From assembly GCA_949948715.1 (NCBI GenBank), contig CATLGW010000006.1:1-64000 (forward strand): a DNA stretch of 64,000 nt, written 5' to 3'. Source of the DNA: an uncultured Lachnospiraceae bacterium. Its GTDB lineage: Bacteria > Bacillota > Clostridia > Lachnospirales > Lachnospiraceae. The position numbers and the translations under genes were made by a program. This document shows positions 35,319 to 43,969 of the stretch, one piece after another (the stretch's first letter is position 1; every line of letters begins with the position of its first letter). The notes beneath the pieces are model-generated. The model worked only from the letters and a program-made list of their open reading frames with translations, was not told the origin of the DNA and did no database searches.

Positions 35319-38225
35319 ATGGGGAATTTACAGAAAAACAGGACGGGCGGGGCAAGACGGTTTCTGGCGTTTTTACTTGTGTTTGTTATTTTTGCGGTGT
35401 CCGGGGGAAGCCTTGACAAGGTATACGGTGCAAAGAATCGCACGGTGCGGGTGGGTTTTTTTCCCATGGAGGGCTACCATGAGATCCGGGCGGACGGAAG
35501 CCCCGGCGGCATGGATGTGGAGTACCTGGAGGCTCTTTGCGACTATGTGAACTGGGAAATTGAATATGTGGACTGTGCGAGCTGGGGGGAGGCCCTGGAA
35601 ATGCTCCGGGACGAGGAGATAGATCTGGTGGGGTCGGCGCAGTATTCCAAGGAGCGGGCGGAGCTGTACCGGTATGCGGATCTGGCCAGCGGCTATACCT
35701 TCGGAGCCATTGCGGTGAACGGCGGCAGCGATCTGGCCTACGAGGACTTTGACGCTCTGGGGGAGGCCACCTTCGGGGTGGTGGGCAGTTACATACGGAA
35801 GGACGAATTTTATGAGTATTTGGCCGACCACGGCATCCATAGCCCAAAGGTGAGGGAGTATGGGGACACCGCCGCCCTGCAGGCGGCCCTGGACGCGGGA
35901 GAGATAGACGCTTTGGTGCATTCTCTGACGGAGGTCAGAGAGGGACAGCGGGTGGTGGGCAGGTTTGCCCCCATGCCCTTTTACTACATTTCCAATCGGA
36001 GCAGCGAGGATTTGATGCGGGAGCTCAACCAGGGAATTGCGGATGTGAAGATGAACCGCCCGGAGCTGGAGAACGAGCTGATGGTAAAGTATTATGACAG
36101 CCGGCTGGATCAGACCATTCTTCTGACGGGGGATGAAAAGCAGTACATCGCGGACAGGGAGAAGCTTACGGTGGGATATTTTGACGGCTATTATCCTTTC
36201 TCCTACGAGAGCGACGGAGCGTACCAGGGCCTGGCCAGACAGGTGTTGGAGGAGGTGTCCGTGAGCACCGGTATCCTCTTTGAATATGTCAGGCTAAACG
36301 GCATGGAGGAGGCCAGGGAGGCGCTGAGGGACGGGAGGGTGGATATCCTCAGCTACTGCGGGGAGACCGCAAAGAGCATGAAGGCGGACGGACTGGCGGT
36401 GACAAAGGTGTATGCCCAGGTGCCCCAGGTCATTATTATGAGAAGAAAGGACAAGTCGGATTCCATTGGCATTCTGGCGGTGGAGGAGAGCAATGCTTCG
36501 GGGGAGGCCGCCCAGAGCTTTTCGGGTGAAAACACGGAGCTGATGACCTTTCCCACCCAGCTTGAAAGTCTCTATGCGGTGAAGGACGGACGGGCAGACG
36601 CGGCCATGTGCGACGGGTATCTGGCGGAATATCTGTTGGGCTCCCAGCTTCGATTCAACAAGATGGAGATTCACAGTGTGCTGAGCGAGGTGCACAGCAT
36701 CTATATGGCAGTGGAGCACGACGAGGATTCCCCGCTTCTGGGCATTCTGAACAAGGAGCTGATCGAGGTCAGCGACAAGATGGTAAACGACTATATGCTC
36801 CGGGACAATTTCTATTCCAAGATGAGCATAGAAAATTTTATCAGCGACAACAGCATTCCGATCATTGCCGTTCTCTCAGGCTGTGCCGTTTCCATTATTC
36901 TGGTGCTGTTTTTCCTTCTGCGCAACAGTGTCCGCGTCCAGAAGCTGATGTACAAGGACACGGAATTTAACATCTGGAACTTGCACTATCTGCGCTACCG
37001 GGCGGCAAAAAAGCTGGCTGCGGACAAGAGCGGCAATTATGCCGTGGCGTACACGGACATAGGACAGTTTAAGAGCTATAATGCGCTGTACGGCTGGAAT
37101 GCGGGTCAGAGGATACTGGAGCTGGTCATCGAGGCCCTCTCCAGGGAGGTGGACGGCAGGAGGGAGCTCTATGCCAGGAGCTATGGCAGCCACTTTGTTC
37201 TCTTTGTGAAATATGAGGATGAGGAGGCCTTAAAAAAGCGGCTTCTGGATATAGCGGACCGGGTTTCCGCGCGAATCTATGAGGAGGTGGAGACCCATAT
37301 GTCCCTTGCCATGGGGGTGGGCTGTCTGGAGAACGGGGACAGCGATCTGAGGCGGGCCCTGTCCGAGAGCATTCAGCTTGTGGATTCCCTGAAAAACAGT
37401 TACAGAAACGCCGTGCAGATCTACGACGACAGACTGCGGACACAGCTAAGAGAGAATCATCAGCGGGAGAAGCTTCTGGAATCCGTGGATATCAATCAGG
37501 ACTTCGTGGCCTATTATCAGGCAAAGGTGGATATCCGCAACGAAAGAATCGTAGGTGCGGAGGCGCTGGTACGCTTTAAGGATCCCACGGCGGAGGGAGC
37601 CATTCGCGCGCCGGGCTTTTTCGTACCTTACTATGAGCGCACGGGCAGGATTCGGGAGATCGATTTCTTTGTGATGGAGAGTGTGTGCAGGATGCTGCGC
37701 AGGAGGCTGGACGCGGGCAAGACCGTGGTGCCCGTATCCTGTAATTTCTCGCGGATACACTTTACATCGGACGGTTTTCCCCAGCGGTTTGAGGCCGTCA
37801 TGGACAAGTACCGGATGCCCAAGGAGCTCATAGAGGTGGAGATCACGGAGACTCTGGTGGTGGAGGAGGTGCAGCAGCAGAAGGTCAGGGAGATCGTGGA
37901 TATTCTGCGGGAAAAGGGGGTGCGCCTCTCCATAGACGATTTCGGGTCCGGATACTCCTCTTTGGGTGTGTTTGAACAGATTCCGGCCTCCGTAATCAAG
38001 CTGGACCGGTCCTTTTTGCTCAACAACGAGAACCGTGTCAGACAGGTACATATTATGAAAAACATTGTCAATCTGGCCAGAGATTTGAATGCCCAGGTAG
38101 TCTGCGAGGGCGTGGAGACGGAGAATGACACGGAGCTTATGATGGAGATCGGGGCCTATGTGGCCCAGGGGTACCGTTACTGCAGACCGGTGCCGGAGGA
38201 TGTATTTGAGGGAATGCTCGGATAG
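35319..38225 (+). CDS. Membrane c-di-GMP phosphodiesterase with tandem SBP sensors
   Basis: 968 residues. An N-terminal membrane segment or signal (residues 14-36) is followed by two extracytoplasmic substrate-binding-type domains (about 42-265 and 280-505), a helix at about 516-540, a degenerate GGDEF (SYGSHF in place of GGDEF) and an EAL domain. The EAL is intact by motif: GAEALVRF, EVEITETLV, SIDDFGSGYSSL and KLDRSFL. It would hydrolyse c-di-GMP in response to a small solute, favouring motility. ATG 35319 has AAAGG upstream; a TTG at 35292 is unlikely. The terminator directly after suggests a single-gene unit. Confidence 0.9.
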   Translation: MGNLQKNRTGGARRFLAFLLVFVIFAVSGGSLDKVYGAKNRTVRVGFFPMEGYHEIRADGSPGGMDVEYLEALCDYVNWEIEYVDCASWGEALEMLRDEEIDLVGSAQYSKERAELYRYADLASGYTFGAIAVNGGSDLAYEDFDALGEATFGVVGSYIRKDEFYEYLADHGIHSPKVREYGDTAALQAALDAGEIDALVHSLTEVREGQRVVGRFAPMPFYYISNRSSEDLMRELNQGIADVKMNRPELENELMVKYYDSRLDQTILLTGDEKQYIADREKLTVGYFDGYYPFSYESDGAYQGLARQVLEEVSVSTGILFEYVRLNGMEEAREALRDGRVDILSYCGETAKSMKADGLAVTKVYAQVPQVIIMRRKDKSDSIGILAVEESNASGEAAQSFSGENTELMTFPTQLESLYAVKDGRADAAMCDGYLAEYLLGSQLRFNKMEIHSVLSEVHSIYMAVEHDEDSPLLGILNKELIEVSDKMVNDYMLRDNFYSKMSIENFISDNSIPIIAVLSGCAVSIILVLFFLLRNSVRVQKLMYKDTEFNIWNLHYLRYRAAKKLAADKSGNYAVAYTDIGQFKSYNALYGWNAGQRILELVIEALSREVDGRRELYARSYGSHFVLFVKYEDEEALKKRLLDIADRVSARIYEEVETHMSLAMGVGCLENGDSDLRRALSESIQLVDSLKNSYRNAVQIYDDRLRTQLRENHQREKLLESVDINQDFVAYYQAKVDIRNERIVGAEALVRFKDPTAEGAIRAPGFFVPYYERTGRIREIDFFVMESVCRMLRRRLDAGKTVVPVSCNFSRIHFTSDGFPQRFEAVMDKYRMPKELIEVEITETLVVEEVQQQKVREIVDILREKGVRLSIDDFGSGYSSLGVFEQIPASVIKLDRSFLLNNENRVRQVHIMKNIVNLARDLNAQVVCEGVETENDTELMMEIGAYVAQGYRYCRPVPEDVFEGMLG

Positions 38226-38246
38226 CTTCACAGCTATCCATAGCGC

Positions 38247-38278
38247 GAAAACAGTGTCCTTCTTGGGACGCTGTTTTT
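38247..38278 (+). terminator. Terminator after the EAL gene
   Basis: ACAGTGTCC and GGGACGCTGT (one wobble) around a short loop, followed by a run of five T. Confidence 0.8.
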
Positions 38279-38315
38279 AGTGCAAAAAACTTGGGCGGTA
38301 ATTCCGTATTTCACA

Positions 38316-38344
38316 TTGCGCATTGCTTTCCTTTCCATTATAAT
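38316..38344 (+). promoter_or_regulatory. Promoter of the hydratase gene
   Basis: TTGCGC, a 17-nt spacer and TATAAT. A 142-nt leader follows, containing a direct repeat. Confidence 0.55.
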
Positions 38345-38393
38345 AAGGAGTGACCCATTGCCAGGCCAATGAAAGTAACAAGGATATTTTTCC

Positions 38394-38414
38394 GGGCAGA
38401 TGCGGAACTTAAAA
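38394..38414 (+). repeat. 21-bp direct repeat, copy 1 (hydratase leader)
   Basis: Begins GGGCAGATGCGGAACTTAAA and ends with a further A. The second copy is 59 nt downstream. Confidence 0.7.
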
Positions 38415-38452
38415 CAAAACCAAAACAGAATCTGCCGGACAAGGTACTGGAA

Positions 38453-38473
38453 GGGCAGATGCGGAACTTAAAA
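38453..38473 (+). repeat. 21-bp direct repeat, copy 2 (runs into the ribosome site)
   Basis: Same 21 bases as 38394-38414. Its final A run merges with the AAAGGAGG ribosome site of the hydratase gene, so it touches translation initiation. Confidence 0.7.
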
Positions 38474-38486
38474 AGGAGGATATGCC

Positions 38487-40781
38487 GTGATTACATTGTT
38501 ACAGAGCGGAGCCTATCTGTTAAACGGCGCCGAGATCGTCCCCGACGACGGGGAGGCCGGGGCTGCCCTTCTTTCAAAGACGGGAAAGAATATTACCAAA
38601 GAGGAGGCGGCAAAGAATACCATCGCTTACGGTATTCTTGAAGAGCACAATACTTCCGGCAGCATGGACAAGCTGAAAATACGGTTTGACAAGCTGACCA
38701 GCCATGATATTACCTTTGTGGGGATTATACAGACCGCCAGGGCTTCGGGGCTGCAGAAATTTCCCATGCCCTATGTGCTGACCAACTGCCACAATTCCCT
38801 GTGCGCGGTGGGCGGGACCATCAACGAGGACGACCATATGTTTGGTCTGACCTGCGCCAAGAAGTACGGAGGGGTCTATGTGCCTCCCCACCAGGCGGTG
38901 ATCCATCAGTATGCCCGGGAGATGTTAGCGGCGGGCGGCGGCATGATTCTTGGGTCGGACTCCCATACCCGTTACGGCGCCCTGGGCACCATGGCCATGG
39001 GGGAGGGCGGCCCGGAGCTGGTGAAGCAGCTCTTGAACCAGACCTATGACATCAATATGCCCGGGGTGGTGGGCGTGTATTTGAAGGGCGCTCCCGTCAA
39101 GGGGGTAGGTCCCCAGGACGTGGCTCTGGCCATCATCGGAGCAGTCTTTAAAAACGGCTATGTGAAGAATAAGGTGATGGAATTTGTGGGGCCCGGCGTG
39201 GCTTCCCTCAGCGCGGATTTCCGCATTGGCATCGATGTGATGACCACCGAGACCACCTGCCTTACCTCCATCTGGCGAACCGACGAATGTATCAGGGAGT
39301 TTTATGACATTCACGGCAGGAGCGGGGATTATAAGGAATTGAATCCCGGGGAAGCCGCTTATTATGACGGCATGATCGTGGTGGATTTGGACAAGGTGCG
39401 CCCCATGATCGCCATGCCTTTCCACCCCAGCAACACCTACACGATTGAGGAATTGAACGCAAACCTTTTGGACATCCTGGATGAGACGGAGAAAGGGGCT
39501 TCGGTGAGTCTGGACGGAGCCGTGGAGTATCATCTGAAGGATAAGGTGAAAAACGGCAGATTTGTGGTGGACCAGGGAATAATCGCGGGCTGTGCCGGCG
39601 GCGGGTTTGAAAATATCTGCGCGGCGGCGGATATCCTGAAGGGCAGGTATATCGGCTCGGAAGGCTTCACCTTAAGCGTCTATCCCGCCTCCATGCCCGT
39701 GTATATGGAGCTGATCAGAAACGGCTGTGCCGCCTCCATTCTGGAGACGGGGGCGGTGATGAAGACGGCGTTCTGCGGCCCCTGCTTCGGCGCGGGAGAT
39801 ACGCCGGCCAACAATGCCTTCAGCATCCGTCATTCTACCAGGAATTTCCCCAACAGGGAGGGGTCCAAGCTGCAAAACGGCCAGATTTCCTCTGTGGCTC
39901 TGATGGACGCCCGTTCCATAGCTGCCACGGCGGCCAATCAGGGAGTGCTGACCCCCGCCACCGAGTTTGACGGGGAGCTTGGCCGGTATCAATATCATTT
40001 TGACGCGAAAATTTATGCGAACCGGGTATTTGACTCCAAGGGGGAGGCGGATCCGGCCACTGAGATCCAGTTTGGCCCGGGTATCAAGGATTGGCCCGAG
40101 ATGGGGGCGCTGCCGGAGAACCTGGTGCTGCGGGTGGTGTCCGAGATTCACGATCCCGTCACCACCACCGACGAGCTGATCCCCTCCGGGGAGACTTCCT
40201 CCTACCGCTCCAATCCCCTGGGACTGGCTGAATTCACCCTGAGCCGCAAGGATCCTCTGTATGTGGAGCGGGCCAAGGAGGTGCAGAAGGCGGAGAAGCT
40301 CAGGATGCAGGGCGAGCATCCCTGCGGGGAGTGCTCATGGGTGAAGGATGTTATGAATGCGGTGAAAGTACAGTTCCCGGAGGCCAGCCATGAGAACACG
40401 GGCTTCGGCTCCACCATCTTTGCCGTGAAACCCGGGGACGGTTCCGCCAGAGAGCAGGCGGCTTCCTGTCAGAAGGTGCTGGGGGGCTGGGCCAACATCG
40501 CCAACGAGTATGCCACCAAGCGCTACCGCTCCAATCTGATCAACTGGGGTATGCTGCCCTTTTTGATAGACGAGGGAGAGCTGCCCTTCCGGAACCTGGA
40601 CTATCTCTTTATCCCCGGCATCCGGAAGGCTGTGGAGGAGAAAGAGGAGTCGATTTGCGCTTACACAGTGAAGGAGGGCGCTCTTGAAAAGTTTGAGCTT
40701 CGCCTGGGCGAGCTGACGGACGAGGAGAGGCAGATTATTCTGAAGGGATGTCTGATCAATTATAATAGAGTGGAGGCATGA
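38487..40781 (+). CDS. Aconitase-family hydratase (YbhJ-like)
   Basis: 764 residues of the aconitase superfamily. [18 protein letters not shown] and [16 protein letters not shown] are family blocks; cluster cysteines include [10 protein letters not shown] and [15 protein letters not shown], and the C-terminal swivel part follows. Lipid- or citrate-cycle assignment is not possible: it resembles the YbhJ-like 'hydratase' group rather than classical AcnA/AcnB or LeuC. GTG 38487 is supported by AAAGGAGG; an ATG at 38482 is out of frame and closes at once. An SseB-like gene follows closely. Confidence 0.85.
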   Translation: MITLLQSGAYLLNGAEIVPDDGEAGAALLSKTGKNITKEEAAKNTIAYGILEEHNTSGSMDKLKIRFDKLTSHDITFVGIIQTARASGLQKFPMPYVLTNCHNSLCAVGGTINEDDHMFGLTCAKKYGGVYVPPHQAVIHQYAREMLAAGGGMILGSDSHTRYGALGTMAMGEGGPELVKQLLNQTYDINMPGVVGVYLKGAPVKGVGPQDVALAIIGAVFKNGYVKNKVMEFVGPGVASLSADFRIGIDVMTTETTCLTSIWRTDECIREFYDIHGRSGDYKELNPGEAAYYDGMIVVDLDKVRPMIAMPFHPSNTYTIEELNANLLDILDETEKGASVSLDGAVEYHLKDKVKNGRFVVDQGIIAGCAGGGFENICAAADILKGRYIGSEGFTLSVYPASMPVYMELIRNGCAASILETGAVMKTAFCGPCFGAGDTPANNAFSIRHSTRNFPNREGSKLQNGQISSVALMDARSIAATAANQGVLTPATEFDGELGRYQYHFDAKIYANRVFDSKGEADPATEIQFGPGIKDWPEMGALPENLVLRVVSEIHDPVTTTDELIPSGETSSYRSNPLGLAEFTLSRKDPLYVERAKEVQKAEKLRMQGEHPCGECSWVKDVMNAVKVQFPEASHENTGFGSTIFAVKPGDGSAREQAASCQKVLGGWANIANEYATKRYRSNLINWGMLPFLIDEGELPFRNLDYLFIPGIRKAVEEKEESICAYTVKEGALEKFELRLGELTDEERQIILKGCLINYNRVEA

Positions 40782-40826
40782 TCGGAGGCAGCGTGTTGAT
40801 CTATGCTTTCAGAAAGGCGAAGAAAT

Positions 40827-41336
40827 ATGGAATTTAACAAACCTGTATCAAATCCCATGCTGGTGGGTGCGCTGGAACTTTTACGGGCGGAGGACACGCC
40901 GGATCACAGGACCCTCTTTATGGATGAGGTACTGAAGGCCACCTTCCTGATACCGGCCATTGTGACTCCCACGCCGGAGCCGGACGAGGAGGGGAAGGTG
41001 AAAATCGCGCCGGGAAGCAAGGTGCAGTTCCCCATGCTGACGGCGAAGGACGGCAAGAGCTTTTTTATGGCGTTCACGGATTGGACGGAGCTGAAAAAAT
41101 GGAAGGACGAGGAGGGACAGCAGACCTTTGCCGTGAGGTTTCAGGACTATGCGGATATGCTGTTTCGAAAGGACGCGGAGGGAAATATGAATCCTGCCGG
41201 GGGCTTTGTCATTAATCCCTTCGGCGGAAACATGGTGATGACAAGAGAGCTGATGGCGGGAATGATGGCATCGGCCCTAAAGCAGGCCAGGGAGCAGGGG
41301 AGGTTTCAGCCTCCGCCGTCCCGCCCCAACCCTTAA
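40827..41336 (+). CDS. SseB-like domain protein
   Basis: 169 residues. The pattern PMLVGALELLRAEDTPDHRT, then EVLKATFLIPAIV and FPMLTAKDGKSFFMAFTDW with a C-terminal GFVINPFGGNMVMTRE matches the SseB N-terminal domain family, of unknown biochemical role in Firmicutes. ATG 40827 has AAAGG 9 nt upstream; the ATG at 40803 has none. Forty-five nt after the hydratase gene, so probably co-transcribed. Confidence 0.8.
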   Translation: MEFNKPVSNPMLVGALELLRAEDTPDHRTLFMDEVLKATFLIPAIVTPTPEPDEEGKVKIAPGSKVQFPMLTAKDGKSFFMAFTDWTELKKWKDEEGQQTFAVRFQDYADMLFRKDAEGNMNPAGGFVINPFGGNMVMTRELMAGMMASALKQAREQGRFQPPPSRPNP

Positions 41337-41341
41337 TAACC

Positions 41342-41368
41342 TAAAGTTTTCCAAATTGTTGCCGATAT
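41342..41368 (+). promoter_or_regulatory. Sigma-D (sigma-28) promoter
   Basis: TAAA, a 15-nt spacer and GCCGATAT match the flagellar sigma-D consensus of Bacillus exactly, and the wider CTAAAGTTTTCC start is shared with the promoter at 56085-56112. Transcription would begin near 41375. Confidence 0.85.
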
Positions 41369-41379
41369 ATAAAGTACAA

Positions 41380-41472
41380 GGCGGCGGTCCGGCCCACTGC
41401 CGCCCGAGTAATTGTATATCGACGCCACGGATGGCGCTTATGCTGAGGAAAGGATTTCCGCGTGTAAGCGCC
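41380..41472 (+). other. Structured leader of the sigma-D gene (two hairpins)
   Basis: At the predicted 5' end GGCGGCGGT (41380-41388) pairs with ACTGCCGCC (41396-41404). Farther on GGCGCTTA (41433-41440) pairs with TAAGCGCC (41465-41472), with an inner GGAAA/TTTCC pair. No U run follows the first and only a weak one the second. The rest of the 235-nt leader to 41603 holds no gene. Confidence 0.5.
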
Positions 41473-41603
41473 ATCTTTCTATGCAGGGACAAGGGAGGTC
41501 CGCGCAGGGAAGAATGCTGACGGATGCGGCGTTTCGCTGTCAAGGAGGACAGAGGGGAGACGATAGGTCGGATGTGGCGTATATGAGGAGGAGTTAACGG
41601 GAA

Positions 41604-42761
41604 TTGAAAATTGATTCCAGTACCATAGGAATGGAATCCGCCAGAAGCTATCGGGCTTCTAGAATGACAGTCAGACATTTCTCGATAACGGATTATCGGC
41701 AGAACCTGACAGAGAACGGCAACGCTCTAAACGCAGCGGTGGAAGGCGAAAACGGCGGCGTGGAGGAGCAGGGGAAGCAGGACGGGAAGGAGCAGAAGAC
41801 TCTCACCATGGATGAATGGCAGGATCGCTTTAATGTCAGCACCAGGAGAGTGAATCTTCGCACTTCCGCAAGCAACACCTTCAACAGTATCCGACACAGG
41901 ACCATACGCTACATTTTCAGCCTCTTGTTCGGCGGCAGCAGGTCGCCCATTCGGGATTGGATGGAGCAGAACGGATGGACGGAGGGAGGAAGCGGCGGGC
42001 AGGATACTTCGCAGGATATGACGCAGAATCCCGGGGATACGTTGCTTTTGGGCAATGGGAACGCGCCTTCTGCCAGCATTAAGGTATTGAACTATACGGA
42101 GGAATTTTATCAGGTGGAGGCGGAGGACACCTTTTTCTCCACGGTGGGAACGGTGCGCACCTCCGACGGCAGAGAGATTAACTTCAATGTCAACGTGGGC
42201 ATGAGCAGACAATTTGAGCAGTATTACAAAAGCAATACTCAGATGGGTACCTTCACCATGTGCGATCCTCTGGTGATCAATCTGGACACGGATGTGGCTG
42301 AGCTGTCCGATCAGACCTTCTATTTTGACATCGACGGGGACGGGGAGCTGGATGAGATCTCCGAGCTTGGCCGGGGCAGCGGGTATCTGGCTCTGGACAA
42401 GAACGGCGACGGCGTCATCAACGACGGCAGCGAGTTGTTCGGCACTGAGAGCGGCAACGGCTTTGCCGACCTGGCAAAATACGACGAGGACGGGAACGGA
42501 TGGATTGACGAGAATGATGCCATCTGGTCCAAGTTAAAGATCTGGACCAAGGATGAGAACGGCAACGATGTGCTCTACAGATTGGCCGACAAGGGTGTGG
42601 GCGCAATCTGTCTTCAGAATGCGTCGACGGATTTTACCCTGACGGGAGGCGACGGACACACAAAGGGCGCTGTCCGCAACACGGGAGTGTTCCTGTATGA
42701 GAACGGAAATGTGGGCACCGTACAGCATGTGGATGTGGCCAAGTATTCCGGGCAGGCTTAA
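41604..42761 (+). CDS. Ca-binding-loop protein under sigma-D, unknown function
   Basis: 385 residues. No signal peptide. The N-terminus (KIDSSTIGMESARSYRAS) is followed by a Gln/Gly/Asn-rich stretch and a basic region; residues about 240-310 carry three EF-hand-like loops (DIDGDGELDEI, DKNGDGVINDG, DEDGNGWIDEN). The start is a TTG with GGAGGAG 11 nt upstream; no ATG fits better. The sigma-D promoter suggests a role with flagella or chemotaxis, possibly as an exported, Ca-stabilised protein. I do not recognise a named family. Confidence 0.75.
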   Translation: MKIDSSTIGMESARSYRASRMTVRHFSITDYRQNLTENGNALNAAVEGENGGVEEQGKQDGKEQKTLTMDEWQDRFNVSTRRVNLRTSASNTFNSIRHRTIRYIFSLLFGGSRSPIRDWMEQNGWTEGGSGGQDTSQDMTQNPGDTLLLGNGNAPSASIKVLNYTEEFYQVEAEDTFFSTVGTVRTSDGREINFNVNVGMSRQFEQYYKSNTQMGTFTMCDPLVINLDTDVAELSDQTFYFDIDGDGELDEISELGRGSGYLALDKNGDGVINDGSELFGTESGNGFADLAKYDEDGNGWIDENDAIWSKLKIWTKDENGNDVLYRLADKGVGAICLQNASTDFTLTGGDGHTKGAVRNTGVFLYENGNVGTVQHVDVAKYSGQA

Positions 42762-42854
42762 AGGGACCCTGCAAAAGCAATAAACATAATGGTTTCTGGT
42801 TTCTGAACTGACATACTTAAGCAAAAGCAAAACAAATCAAAATAAAAGCAAAGC

Positions 42855-42891
42855 AAAAACAGATCGGAGCAAAGGGCTTCGGTCTGTTTTC
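42855..42891 (+). terminator. Terminator after the Ca-loop gene
   Basis: AAACAGA with GGAGC pairs with GCTT and TCTGTTTT to form a two-step hairpin with A-rich and T-rich flanks. The 42762-42854 stretch before it is low-complexity, with repeated GCAAAAGCAA-type units. Confidence 0.7.
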
Positions 42892-42895
42892 GTAT

Positions 42896-42924
42896 GTATA
42901 AAACAACTCATATCGGCAAAAATA
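42896..42924 (+). promoter_or_regulatory. Sigma-F/G-like forespore promoter
   Basis: GTATA, a 14-nt spacer and GGCAAAAATA fit the sigma-F consensus (GywTA, then GgnrAnAnTw). It lies 46 nt before a SpoIIQ-like gene, which in Bacillus is sigma-F controlled. Confidence 0.6.
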
Positions 42925-42970
42925 GAATCAAGATACAACCCAATTTTCACTTAAAAGGAAGGATGCGGAT

Positions 42971-43894
42971 ATGAGAAGAAATAGAAGAATGAATAGAAGC
43001 GATTTAAAGAAAGAGCGGATCATAATGATCGGCTCCTCCGTGTTTGTCCTGGCGGCTCTGACCATGACAGGCATTTATATGAGGCAGGGAAATGAGGAGT
43101 CCCAGGACAAGGGCTATATGATAGACTTCACCGCCCTGGAGGACAATGCCAACCAGAAGCTGGAGGAGCTGGCCAGAAATGAAATGGACGCTCCGGTGGA
43201 TCAGGCTCTGCAGGATCCGGTGACGGAGGATGATTTGGATTATATGCCTCTGGAGACGGATCTGATGGAGCAGGAGCCGGATCTTCTGGATCCCAATACG
43301 AACCCTTTGGAGGGGGTGACGCTGCCAGAGGAGATTGCACCGGCGGATTCCAATCAGGTGGATCTTCCCCAGGTGGCAAACCGGGAGCCGGCGCCCCCTG
43401 AGGAGGAGATGGGAGTTGCCGCAGGGGAGGAGGAGGAACCGGTTGCCGCGGGAGGAAATGCCCTGGCTGCTGCGGAACTGCATTTCTCCGAGGAAAGCGT
43501 GCTGTTGCGCCCTGTGCCCGGGGAGGTGCTGCTGCCCTACAGCATGGAGCAAGGCATATATTTTACCACGCTGGCTCATTATAGGTATAACCCGGCTATG
43601 ATGTTTGCCGCAGAGGAGGGCACTGCCGTGGCTGCCTGCGCGGCGGGGCAGGTAATCTCGATTTATCAGGATCCGGATATCGGAACCGCGGTGCTGCTGG
43701 ATCTGGGGGACGGCTACCGGGCGCTCTACGGTCAGCTTGGGAATATCCAGGTGGACGAGCAGGACTATGTTGAGGCGGGACAGATATTGGGCAATGTGGC
43801 GGCTCCCACCATCTACTTTACCGAGGAGGGAAGCAATCTGTATTTCAAGCTTACCTTAAACGGCGAAGCGTTGAATCCGGAAGCGTTTTTTTAG
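42971..43894 (+). CDS. Degenerate LytM (M23) membrane protein, SpoIIQ-like
   Basis: 307 residues. One membrane helix at about residues 17-36, a long acidic Pro-rich linker (about 40-165), then an M23/LytM fold with YRYNPAMMFAAEEGTAV, GDGYRALYGQL and SNLYFKLTLNGEALNPEAF. The zinc ligands are gone: the usual 'HLHFE' reads NLYFK and the Tyr-His-Leu reads YGQL. That is the architecture of SpoIIQ, an engulfment protein in the forespore membrane. AAAGGAAGG precedes the ATG. The forespore-type promoter upstream supports this reading. The exact identity is inferred. Confidence 0.75.
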   Translation: MRRNRRMNRSDLKKERIIMIGSSVFVLAALTMTGIYMRQGNEESQDKGYMIDFTALEDNANQKLEELARNEMDAPVDQALQDPVTEDDLDYMPLETDLMEQEPDLLDPNTNPLEGVTLPEEIAPADSNQVDLPQVANREPAPPEEEMGVAAGEEEEPVAAGGNALAAAELHFSEESVLLRPVPGEVLLPYSMEQGIYFTTLAHYRYNPAMMFAAEEGTAVAACAAGQVISIYQDPDIGTAVLLDLGDGYRALYGQLGNIQVDEQDYVEAGQILGNVAAPTIYFTEEGSNLYFKLTLNGEALNPEAFF

Positions 43895-43969
43895 AGTTCC
43901 GCCCCGGCGGGAAGTAAAATAGAGAGCCCGGTCCGGCTGAAATGAAGGAGTGGGCGTTGTGGGGGAAGT

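Noticed and set aside
38369..38641. 90-codon ORF before the hydratase
   Set aside because: It translates the direct repeat and leader, then runs out of frame through the hydratase gene.
41363..41421. CGATATA/TATATCG outer stem around the GC hairpin
   Set aside because: The left arm is the sigma-D -10 itself and would not be transcribed; only the inner hairpin is kept.
42762..42860. Possible repeat array (GCAAAAGCAA units)
   Set aside because: Units are irregular and A-rich with no constant spacer; low complexity rather than CRISPR.
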